Origin: Pseudoduganella rivuli
GTDB lineage: Bacteria > Pseudomonadota > Gammaproteobacteria > Burkholderiales > Burkholderiaceae_D
Direction of reading: 5' to 3'
DNA: 64,000 nucleotides
NCBI RefSeq assembly: GCF_009674485.1
Contig: NZ_WKJJ01000018.1
Location: forward strand, 62,001-126,000
Shown piece after piece: positions 47,297 to 55,022 of this stretch (its first letter is position 1; the number at the start of each line of letters is the position of its first letter). The notes beneath the pieces were generated by a model. The model was not told the DNA's origin, did not search any database, and worked only from the letters and a program-made list of their open reading frames with translations. The translations under genes were made by a program, and so were the position numbers.

Positions 47297-48838
47297 TTAC
47301 GAGGTCAGTACCCCGTCACAGTTTTGAGGATGCGCCAGATGGCTGCTGAGCCACGCGTGCACCTTGTGGGCCCTGGCATCGATAGCATCGCCGAAGCCAT
47401 GCTGCGACAACAGCGCGATGCCATTGGTCCGCGCCAGCACCCCGCTGCGCACGTGCAGGCGGCCATGGGCGTCGGGTTCCACGCACAGAGGCGACAGCGC
47501 ATGGGCCAGCAGCGGCGCCAGCACCACGTTGTGCGACGACACGATCACCATCCCATGCCGCGCCAGTTCATCCAGCACGGCGGCCGCCGCCGACACGGAT
47601 TCCACGTGGTTCGTGCCCCGGAAAATTTCGTCGATCAGGAACACGGTCCGCCCCTGCGCCGCCAGCGCCAGTAATTCCCGCGCGCGGCGCAGCTCGGAGA
47701 TATACAGGCTCTCGCCATCGGCCAGGCTGTCTTCATTCTGCATGCTGGCATACACCGGCAGCAGCGGCGCCTGCGCGCACTGCGCATAGCAAAAGCCGAA
47801 CGCGCGCGCCGCCACCAGGTTCAATCCCACCGTGCGCAGCAGCGTGCTCTTGCCCACGCCATTCTGGCCCGAGATGAACGCGCCGCTGCCCCGCACGTCG
47901 ACCGACAGCGGGTGGGCGTCCGCCACCAGCGGATGCACGACGCTGTCGAGCACCACCGCATCCGACACTTCCACCGCGCAGACCACGGGCGCCTCCCGCA
48001 CGTGCCGCGCCAGCGCCAGGTCCGCTTCCAGTTCCGCCACCAGCCGGTAACTGTCCCGCAGCGCAGCGAGCCGGTCGACGAAGGCGTTCCTGCTGTTGAA
48101 GTAATGGCGTATATTCGCCAGCAACATCCACTCGCTGTATTCGCTCACCCCCGGCAGCATCTGCAGCGGCGAGCGGCCCAGTACGCGGCTGGCCCGGCCC
48201 GCGTCGCGCGCGCCCGGGCGCAGCGCCGCCACGTAGGGAGCGCCCGCGCTGTCCGCCGGCAAACCGCCCAGCATGCTGTGCGCACGCAGCAATTGCTGCA
48301 GCGCCGCCACTTGCCGGCCCCACGCCTGCGCCCGCACGTACCATGCGACTTGCACGCCCATCAGCACCACCCACAGGGCCAGCGCGGCAATCCAGCCCGG
48401 CCCCCACACAAATGCGAGCAGCACCGACAGCATCAGCGCCACCGGCAATAACGCCAGTGCCCCGCTCCAGCGGGGTGAACGCGCCGGTTCCGGCCCGAAC
48501 AGCATCTGCGCCACTTCCGTATCCACCGCGCGCAAGCCGCGGCACGCATCCGTCAACGCGTCGAACGCCGCCCCGTCATCGGCCAGCGCCCGTACCCGCG
48601 CATAGGCGGCATCCTGTCCGCCCAGCAGGCGGCGGTACAGCGCCTGCCGTCCGAATATGCTGCAGCCCTGCGCAACGCGCTCGAGGTAAGCATCGAGCTG
48701 CAATTCATCCCAGGTCTGGCCATCGATGTGGGCGGCGCCACCCTGCAGTTGCCCGTACATCGCCACATCCGTGCGGGGAAAAGGGAAGTCGATCGCGGGG
48801 GCCTCATAGCCCATCAGCAGTTTCAAAAGTTTCATCAT
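47297..48838 (-). CDS. Membrane-anchored MutS-related ATPase
   Basis: A 513-residue protein with the MutS-type C-terminal ATPase: Walker A GQNGVGKS at 324-331, Walker B FLIDEIFRGTN at 400-410, and the SHN switch at 435-437. It lacks the mismatch-recognition domain I of true MutS. Instead two hydrophobic helices occur at about 126-166 (LALLPVALMLSVLLAFVW and WIAALALWVVLM), so it is probably anchored in the inner membrane. Such short MutS-like proteins have no established function and should not be called mismatch repair enzymes. The start is one of two adjacent ATG codons (48838 or 48835); longer readings run into the regulatory region of the divergent exporter. Confidence 0.78.
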   Translation of the reverse strand: MMKLLKLLMGYEAPAIDFPFPRTDVAMYGQLQGGAAHIDGQTWDELQLDAYLERVAQGCSIFGRQALYRRLLGGQDAAYARVRALADDGAAFDALTDACRGLRAVDTEVAQMLFGPEPARSPRWSGALALLPVALMLSVLLAFVWGPGWIAALALWVVLMGVQVAWYVRAQAWGRQVAALQQLLRAHSMLGGLPADSAGAPYVAALRPGARDAGRASRVLGRSPLQMLPGVSEYSEWMLLANIRHYFNSRNAFVDRLAALRDSYRLVAELEADLALARHVREAPVVCAVEVSDAVVLDSVVHPLVADAHPLSVDVRGSGAFISGQNGVGKSTLLRTVGLNLVAARAFGFCYAQCAQAPLLPVYASMQNEDSLADGESLYISELRRARELLALAAQGRTVFLIDEIFRGTNHVESVSAAAAVLDELARHGMVIVSSHNVVLAPLLAHALSPLCVEPDAHGRLHVRSGVLARTNGIALLSQHGFGDAIDARAHKVHAWLSSHLAHPQNCDGVLTS

Positions 48839-48850
48839 GGGCGACAAATA

Positions 48851-48946
48851 TGTCCGATTAGTAACTTTACAAGAGCCGCCGGGCGGACAGCCGGACATCC
48901 CCGGACACCGGTGGACAGCGCGGACGCGTCCGCTCATCGGCGGACA
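48851..48946 (+). promoter_or_regulatory. Array of CGGACA boxes, candidate enhancer for a sigma-54 activator
   Basis: CGGACA or close variants start at 48884, 48892, 48902, 48912 (TGGACA), 48921 (CGGACG) and 48941, mostly 8-10 bp apart. CGGACGCGTCCG at 48921-48932 is a perfect 12-bp palindrome, and an inverted TGTCCG lies at 48851. The array lies roughly 70-125 bp upstream of the predicted start site. Confidence 0.6.
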
Positions 48947-48982
48947 GCAGTTAAAGTCACATGAAATCAAATACTTAGCAAC

Positions 48983-48998
48983 TGGCACAGATCCTGCA
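48983..48998 (+). promoter_or_regulatory. Sigma-54 (-24/-12) promoter of the ABC export operon
   Basis: TGGCACAGATCCTGCA matches the sigma-54 consensus TGGCAC-N5-TTGCA with one change; the essential GG (48984-48985) and GC (48996-48997) are exactly 10 nt apart. Transcription would begin near 49010, 25 nt before the first gene, which fits the activator gene in the same locus. Confidence 0.75.
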
Positions 48999-49034
48999 TA
49001 GTTTGGCGACAACATTAGCCGTCATCTCACTCCC

Positions 49035-50303
49035 ATGATCCGCGACACATCACACCAAGACCGAGTCATCGCCCCGCCCGCCGGCGTCCAATGGAAGCGC
49101 AAGCTGGTCATCGCCGCCATCGCCGCCGCCGTCGCGGGCACGGGCTACACGCTGGTCACCACGTGGACCGGCAGCAGCCAGTCCGTCAATGCTTCCCGGC
49201 TGCGCATCGCCGACGTCACGCGCGGCACACTGGTGCGCGACGCGGCCGTCAATGGCCGTATCGTGGCCGCCGTCAGCCCGACGCTGTATTCGACGTCGCC
49301 ATCGACCGTCACCTTGAAAACCCACGCCGGCGCCACCGTGAAAAAGGGCGACGTGCTGGCCATCCTCGAATCGCCCGACCTGACCGATGAATTGAAGCGC
49401 GAGCAGGCGATGTACCAGGAACTGTCGGCCGAAGTGGCGCGCCAGCAAATCCTCGCCCGCAAGCAAAAGATGCTGGCGCGGCGCGATGCCGACACGGCGG
49501 AAATCGACCGCCTGTCCGCCCAGCGCACGCTGGAACGCTACAACAGCGTGTCCAACGAAGGCGTGGTGGCCAAGATCGATTACCAGAAAGCCAAGGATGC
49601 GCTGCAGGCGGCGGAAATCCGCGCCCGCCATGCGGCGCAGGCGGCGGAACTGGAAGGCGACAATGTGGCGCTGGAATTGAAAACCAAGTCGGCCCAGCTG
49701 GAACGCCAGAAACTCACCTTGGCCAACGCGCAGCGCAAGGTCGATGAGCTGACCGTGCGCGCGCCGGTCGACGGCTTTATCGGCACCTTGTCGGTGCCGA
49801 ACCGCAGCGTGGTGCCGGCCAATGCGCCGTTGATGACGCTGGTCGACCTGTCCGCGCTGGAAGTGGAAATCGAAGTGCCGGAAACGTACGTGGCCGACAT
49901 GGGCATCGGCATGAATGCGGAAATCCTGGTCGGCGCCGCCAAGGCCATGGGCAAGCTGTCCGCGCTGTCGCCGGAAGTGGTGAAAAACCAGGTGCTGGCC
50001 CGCGTGCGCTTCACCGGCGCGCAGCCGGAAGGCTTGCGCCAGAACCAGCGCGTGTCGGCCCGATTGCTGATCGATGAAAAACCCAACACGCTGATGCTGC
50101 CACGCGGCTCGTTCGTGGAATCCGAAGGCGGCCGCTATGCCTACGTGATGCGCGACGGCGTGGCCACACGCACGCCGATCCGCCTTGGCGCCACCAGCGT
50201 CAACGCCGTTGAAATCCTGTCCGGGCTGAAGCAGGGCGACAAGGTCGTCATCTCCGGCACCGAAACCTTCGCGAACGCCGAGCGCGTCTCGATCAATCAA
50301 TAA
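49035..50303 (+). CDS. Periplasmic adaptor (HlyD/MacA-type) of the export system
   Basis: A 422-residue membrane fusion protein. The N-terminus has a single membrane helix (about 24-40, LVIAAIAAAVAGTGYTLV). It is followed by a barrel-sandwich half, a long coiled-coil hairpin (about 115-225, Gln/Glu/Arg-rich with AEVARQQILARKQKML), the second half (TVRAPVDGFIGTLSVPNRSV) and a beta-barrel domain. Design matches MacA-like partners of MacB-type ABC transporters. It is the first gene after the sigma-54 promoter and precedes the ATPase gene by 39 nt. It would join the inner-membrane exporter to an outer membrane channel encoded elsewhere. Confidence 0.9.
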   Translation: MIRDTSHQDRVIAPPAGVQWKRKLVIAAIAAAVAGTGYTLVTTWTGSSQSVNASRLRIADVTRGTLVRDAAVNGRIVAAVSPTLYSTSPSTVTLKTHAGATVKKGDVLAILESPDLTDELKREQAMYQELSAEVARQQILARKQKMLARRDADTAEIDRLSAQRTLERYNSVSNEGVVAKIDYQKAKDALQAAEIRARHAAQAAELEGDNVALELKTKSAQLERQKLTLANAQRKVDELTVRAPVDGFIGTLSVPNRSVVPANAPLMTLVDLSALEVEIEVPETYVADMGIGMNAEILVGAAKAMGKLSALSPEVVKNQVLARVRFTGAQPEGLRQNQRVSARLLIDEKPNTLMLPRGSFVESEGGRYAYVMRDGVATRTPIRLGATSVNAVEILSGLKQGDKVVISGTETFANAERVSINQ

Positions 50304-50342
50304 GTCAGTCAATCACCTATCCAGAACCCGGGAGCCCGCACC

Positions 50343-51038
50343 ATGCTGCGCATGAAAAACCTGAGCAAAGTCTACCGCACCCACATGATTGAAACGCACG
50401 CACTGCGCGGCTTCGAAATCAATGTCGAACAGGGCGAATTCGTCACTGTCACGGGACCGTCCGGTTCCGGCAAGACCAGCTTCCTCAACATCGCCGGCCT
50501 GCTGGAAGAATTCACCGATGGCGAATACATCCTCGACGGCACCAACGTGAAAGGCCTGGACGACAATGCCCGTTCGCGCCTGCGCAATGAAAAGCTGGGC
50601 TTTATTTTCCAGGGTTTTAATTTGATTCCCGACCTGTCGCTGTTCGATAACGTCGACGTGCCACTGCGCTACCGTGGCTTCAACGCGGCCGAGCGCAAGG
50701 AGCGCATCGAAGACGCGCTGGCCAAGGTCGGCCTGGCGTCGCGCATGCGGCACTTCCCGGCCGAACTGTCGGGTGGCCAGCAACAGCGCGTGGCGATCGC
50801 GCGCGCACTGGCCGGTTCACCGAAGCTGCTGCTGGCGGACGAACCCACCGGCAACCTCGATACGCAAATGGCGCGCGGCGTGATGGAACTGCTGGAAGAA
50901 ATCAATGCCCAGGGCACGACGATCCTGATGGTCACGCACGATCCTGAACTGGCGCAGCGTTCGCAGCGCAACGTGCACATCATCGACGGCCAGGTATCGG
51001 ACCTGGTGCGCAAGACGCCAACCCTGGTGCAAGCGTAA
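50343..51038 (+). CDS. MacB/LolD-type ABC transporter ATPase
   Basis: A 231-residue ATP-binding subunit. Walker A GPSGSGKT is at 38-45, the Q-loop in FIFQGFNL near 90, the signature LSGGQQQRVAIARAL at 142-156, Walker B LLLADEPTGNLD and the H-loop in VTHDPELA. These and the small size match the MacB/LolD/FtsE branch. It lies between the adaptor and the two permease genes, with a 12-nt gap to the first permease, and probably energises mechanotransmission rather than simple channel transport. GGGAG upstream of the ATG is the likely ribosome binding site. Confidence 0.95.
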   Translation: MLRMKNLSKVYRTHMIETHALRGFEINVEQGEFVTVTGPSGSGKTSFLNIAGLLEEFTDGEYILDGTNVKGLDDNARSRLRNEKLGFIFQGFNLIPDLSLFDNVDVPLRYRGFNAAERKERIEDALAKVGLASRMRHFPAELSGGQQQRVAIARALAGSPKLLLADEPTGNLDTQMARGVMELLEEINAQGTTILMVTHDPELAQRSQRNVHIIDGQVSDLVRKTPTLVQA

Positions 51039-51050
51039 AGGAAGCCGCGC

Positions 51051-52367
51051 ATGTTCACTTACTACTTCAAACTGGGCGTACGGAGCCTGCGGCGCAATCC
51101 CGCGCTCACTGCGCTGATGGTGCTGACACTGGCCATCGGCGTAGCCGCCAGCATCGCCACCCTGACCATCCTGCACGTGATGTCCGGCGATCCGCTGCCC
51201 GCCAAGAGCGCGCGCCTGATCGTGCCGCTGGTCGACAACGGCCCCACGCAAGGCTACACGCCGGGCGACAAACCCAACGACCGCCAGCTGTCGTATATCG
51301 ACGCGGCGAACCTGTTGGCCGGCAAGCAGGGCGACCGCCGCACCGCCATGTATGGCGTGGCCGGTCCCGTGGAACCGGCGCGCAAGGATTTGAACGTGTT
51401 CATGGCGTCCGGCATGGCGCCCACCGGCGATTTCTTCGCCATGTTCGACGTGCCCTTCCTGCATGGCCAGGGCTGGACCGAAGCGCATGACGCGGCCGGC
51501 GCCGACGTCGTGGTGTTGAGCCGCAAACTGTCGGAAAAACTGTATGGCAACGACAATCCCGTCGGCCGGCGCATTACCCTGATGGGCTATGAATACCAGG
51601 TCACGGGCGTGATCGACCGCTGGGATCCGATTCCCCGCTTCCACCGCATCATCGGCAGCAATGGCGGCGCGTTCGGCAGCGAAGATGAATTCTTCATCCC
51701 GTTCTCCACCGCGATCCGCCACCAGTACACGCACAACGGCAGCATGAATTGCACGGCGGACCGCGATCCCGGATTCGACGCGCTGCTGAAATCCGAATGC
51801 ACGTGGATCCAGTTCTGGTTCGAACTGCACTCGTCGGCCGACCGCCCGGCCCTGCACAGCTGGCTGAACGCCTACGCCGCCGAGCAGAATAAACTGGGCC
51901 GCATGAAGCGCAACGCGCCGACGCAGATGTACAACCTGATGGAATGGCTGGAATTCCTGAAAGTGGTCGGCAACGACAACAAGCTGTCCGCATGGCTGGC
52001 ATTCGGTTTCCTGCTGCTGTGCCTGGTCAACACCATCGGCCTGCTGCTGGCGAAGTTTTCCGTGCGGGCGCCGGAAATCGGCGTGCGCCGCGCACTGGGC
52101 GCCTCGCGCAAGGAAATCTTCTCGCAATTCCTGATCGAGACCACGGTGGTCGGCCTGGCCGGCGGCGTGCTTGGCTTGCTGCTGGCCTTCGGTGCGCTGG
52201 CGCTGATCGCCATGCAATCGAAACAGTTGACGGTGGTGGCGCAAATGGACTGGTTCATGCTGCTGATGACGTTCGTGATGGCCGTGCTGTCCGCCATCCT
52301 GGCCGGCCTGCTGCCGACGTGGCGCGCGTGCCAGGTGACGCCGGCCCTGCAATTGAAATCGCAATAA
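51051..52367 (+). CDS. FtsX/MacB-type ABC permease, first subunit
   Basis: A 438-residue permease with one N-terminal membrane helix (about 18-40, ALTALMVLTLAIGVAASIA), a large periplasmic MacB-core domain (about 45-315) and three C-terminal helices (about 320-430). The GVRRALGASRKEIFSQFLIE segment is the usual MacB/FtsX cytoplasmic coupling loop. It is paired with a second, related but distinct permease gene 13 nt downstream, so the transporter is likely a heterodimer. In E. coli MacB the ATPase is fused to the permease; here the functions are on separate chains. Confidence 0.92.
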   Translation: MFTYYFKLGVRSLRRNPALTALMVLTLAIGVAASIATLTILHVMSGDPLPAKSARLIVPLVDNGPTQGYTPGDKPNDRQLSYIDAANLLAGKQGDRRTAMYGVAGPVEPARKDLNVFMASGMAPTGDFFAMFDVPFLHGQGWTEAHDAAGADVVVLSRKLSEKLYGNDNPVGRRITLMGYEYQVTGVIDRWDPIPRFHRIIGSNGGAFGSEDEFFIPFSTAIRHQYTHNGSMNCTADRDPGFDALLKSECTWIQFWFELHSSADRPALHSWLNAYAAEQNKLGRMKRNAPTQMYNLMEWLEFLKVVGNDNKLSAWLAFGFLLLCLVNTIGLLLAKFSVRAPEIGVRRALGASRKEIFSQFLIETTVVGLAGGVLGLLLAFGALALIAMQSKQLTVVAQMDWFMLLMTFVMAVLSAILAGLLPTWRACQVTPALQLKSQ

Positions 52368-52380
52368 GGAGAGTCGCACC

Positions 52381-53616
52381 ATGGAATTCCGTCCCATTTT
52401 GTCCGCACTGCTGCGCAACAAGACCGGCCCCGTGCTGGTGGCGATCCAGGTGGCATTGAGCCTGGCGATCCTGGCCAATGCACTGCATATCGTGAACATC
52501 CGCCAGGCCGTGGCCAACCGTTCGACCGGCATCGAACAGGAACACGATATCTTCCACGTGCAGGTCAGCCCGTTGCGCGAACTGTCGCATGAAGAACAGC
52601 TGGCCCGCATCAAGTCCGATACCGCCGTATTGCGCGCGGTGCCGGGTGTGCTGTCGGTGGCCAATACCAGCCAGACGCCGTTGTCCCGTTCCGGCAGCTA
52701 CAACAGCGTGTCGGCCGACCTGAAGCAGGACAAGGAATCGGGCGTGGCCGCGTTTTATATCTCGGCCGACTCGCTGGTGAAGACGTGGGGCCTGAAGCTG
52801 ATCGAAGGCCGCGACTTCAATGAAGCCGACGTCGTGGAAATCGACCAGAAAACCAGCAAGGAATTCCCGAAAACCATCCAGATCACCAAGGCCATGGGCG
52901 AAAAAGTGTGGCCCGGCGCCACGTCGTTCCTCGGCAAGACCCTGTACATGGGTGTCGGACCGGAAGCGCGTCCCGTGCGCGTGATCGGCGTGATCGACAC
53001 CTTGCAATCGCCCGGCGGCCAGGTGGGCGCCGATGGCGAAACCAGCACTATCGTGGCCGTGCGCCTGACGGGCGACCGCAATGCGCAATACACGGTGCGG
53101 GCGGAACCGGGCCAGCGCGACCGCGTCATGAAGGAAGCGGAAGAAGCGCTGCGCCGCGCCGCCAACAACCAGGTGGTGTTGAAACTCAAGACCCTCGATG
53201 AAGACCGCAAGGAACGCTACCGCGCCGACGTGGGCCTGTCGTGGATGCTGGTCACGGTCAGCGCCCTGCTGCTCTTGGTCACGGCCAGCGGCATTGTCGG
53301 CATGGCCAGCCTGTGGGTGACGCAGCGCCGCAAGCAGATCGGGGTCCGCCGCGCACTGGGCGCGCGCCGCATCGACATCCTGCGCTACTTCATCACGGAA
53401 AACATCATGATCACCAGCATCGGCGTCTTCACGGGCGTGCTGCTGGCGTTGGGACTGAATCAGTTGCTGGTCAGCGCGCTGGAAATGGCGCGGCTGCCGG
53501 CCACTTACATGCTGGGCGGCGCGGCGATCTTCTGGGCGCTCGGTATCGGAGCCGTGTATGGCCCCGCGTGGCGCGCGGCGTCGATCTCGCCGGCGATGGC
53601 GACCCGCAGCGCGTAA
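52381..53616 (+). CDS. FtsX/MacB-type ABC permease, second subunit
   Basis: A 411-residue partner of the preceding permease with the same layout: N-terminal helix (about 15-35), periplasmic domain (about 40-285) and three C-terminal helices, with the coupling loop QIGVRRALGARRIDILRYFI. The sequence is clearly not a copy of the first permease. GGAG precedes the ATG. A 71-nt gap follows before the activator gene, in which a short inverted repeat (AACCG/CGGTT) and a possible -10 (TATGCT) lie just before the next start. Confidence 0.92.
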   Translation: MEFRPILSALLRNKTGPVLVAIQVALSLAILANALHIVNIRQAVANRSTGIEQEHDIFHVQVSPLRELSHEEQLARIKSDTAVLRAVPGVLSVANTSQTPLSRSGSYNSVSADLKQDKESGVAAFYISADSLVKTWGLKLIEGRDFNEADVVEIDQKTSKEFPKTIQITKAMGEKVWPGATSFLGKTLYMGVGPEARPVRVIGVIDTLQSPGGQVGADGETSTIVAVRLTGDRNAQYTVRAEPGQRDRVMKEAEEALRRAANNQVVLKLKTLDEDRKERYRADVGLSWMLVTVSALLLLVTASGIVGMASLWVTQRRKQIGVRRALGARRIDILRYFITENIMITSIGVFTGVLLALGLNQLLVSALEMARLPATYMLGGAAIFWALGIGAVYGPAWRAASISPAMATRSA

Positions 53617-53687
53617 CCCGCGCAGTACGCCCTGAATGTGGCATCCGCGCCATGTAACCGTATCCGGATTTCGGTTATGCTGGCGGG

Positions 53688-55022
53688 ATGCCTACCGTAC
53701 TGATCATCGATGACAACGCCGCTATCGCGGTTGCCCTGGACGTCCTGTTTTCCCTGCACGATATCGACACCTTGAGCGCCGCGTCGCCGGAAGAAGGCCT
53801 GGCGCTGCTGGCGCGCCAGGGCGCTGGCATTGACCTGGTGATCCAGGACATGAATTTCACGGCCGACACCACGTCCGGTGCGGAAGGCGTGGCGCTGTTC
53901 CGTGAAATCCGCCGGCGCCATCCCGACCTGCCCGTGATCCTGCTGACGGCATGGACGCACCTCGATGCCGCCGTCAACCTCGTCAAGGCGGGCGCCGCCG
54001 ATTACCTGGCCAAGCCGTGGGATGACCAGCGCCTGCTGGCCACCGTCACCAACCTGATCGAACTGGGCCAGGCCAACCGCGCGCTGGCGCAGCGCATGCA
54101 CAGTGACATCCGCCAGCGCCGCGACCTGGAGCGCCACGATTTGCGCGGCATGATCTGGCAAGACCCCGCCACCGAACGCGTGATCCACCTGGCGTGCCAG
54201 GTGGCGAAATCCGATGTCCCCGTGCTGATCACGGGCCCGAACGGGTCCGGCAAGGAACGCATCGCGGAAATCATCCAGGCCAACTCATCCGTACGGGAAG
54301 GCCCGTTTGTCGTCCTCAATTGCGGCGCGCTGCCTTCGGAACTGATCGAGGCGGAATTGTTCGGCGCCGATGCGGGCGCGTACACGGGCGCGTCGAAAGC
54401 CCGCGAAGGCAAATTCGAAGCCGCCGATGGCGGCACGCTGTTCCTCGATGAAATCGGCAACCTGCCGCTGGCGGGCCAGATGAAGTTGTTGCGCGTATTG
54501 GAAACGGGCCGCTTCGAACGGCTGGGTTCCAACCGCGAACGGCAGGTGCGCGTGCGCGTCATCAGCGCCACCAATGCCGACCTGCAAGCCATGATCCGCG
54601 CCGGCACCTTCCGCGAAGACTTGTTTTACCGCCTGAACGTGATTGAACTGGCGCTGCCGCCGCTGGCGGGCCGTCCCGCCGATATCCTGCCGCTGGCCCA
54701 CCACTTCCTCGATGGCCGCAAGACGCTGGACGCCGGCGCGCAAGCCACGTTGCAAGCCCACACATGGCCGGGCAACGTGCGGGAATTGAAAAACGTCATG
54801 GCGCGTGCCTGCCTGCTGGCGGCCGGCGACGTGATCAAGGCGTCCGACCTGGGCTTGCCGGTGGCGGCCGCGCCCGTTGCCGCCGATGCGGAACCCGACC
54901 GCGACGCCATCACGCAGGCGCTGCGGCGCGCGCACGGCGTAGTGGCGCAGGCCGCCGCCGAGCTGGGCTTGTCGCGCCAGGCGCTGTACCGGCGCATGGA
55001 ACGGCTGGGCATCGCCCGCTGA
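53688..55022 (+). CDS. Sigma-54-dependent response regulator (NtrC family)
   Basis: A 444-residue enhancer-binding protein. The receiver has D54 as the phospho-acceptor (LVIQDMNFTADTTSG, with a short insertion), and K in YLAKPW. The AAA+ domain has Walker A GPNGSGKE at 183-190, the sigma-54 contact loop GAYTGA at 230-235 (Tyr replaces the usual Phe), Walker B GTLFLDEIG at 249-257, and the arginine-finger region. A Fis-type helix-turn-helix (AQAAAELGLSRQALYRRMER) ends the protein. It should act on the sigma-54 promoter in front of the export genes. It overlaps the kinase gene by one base. Confidence 0.94.
   Translation: MPTVLIIDDNAAIAVALDVLFSLHDIDTLSAASPEEGLALLARQGAGIDLVIQDMNFTADTTSGAEGVALFREIRRRHPDLPVILLTAWTHLDAAVNLVKAGAADYLAKPWDDQRLLATVTNLIELGQANRALAQRMHSDIRQRRDLERHDLRGMIWQDPATERVIHLACQVAKSDVPVLITGPNGSGKERIAEIIQANSSVREGPFVVLNCGALPSELIEAELFGADAGAYTGASKAREGKFEAADGGTLFLDEIGNLPLAGQMKLLRVLETGRFERLGSNRERQVRVRVISATNADLQAMIRAGTFREDLFYRLNVIELALPPLAGRPADILPLAHHFLDGRKTLDAGAQATLQAHTWPGNVRELKNVMARACLLAAGDVIKASDLGLPVAAAPVAADAEPDRDAITQALRRAHGVVAQAAAELGLSRQALYRRMERLGIAR

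Noticed and set aside
47297..48838. Calling the MutS-related gene mutS
   Set aside because: The mismatch-recognition domains are missing and two membrane helices are present.
48884..48946. CGGACA array as a CRISPR or tandem repeat array
   Set aside because: The units are 6 bp with 8-20 bp spacing and degenerate, unlike CRISPR repeats. The position before a sigma-54 promoter fits a regulator site better.
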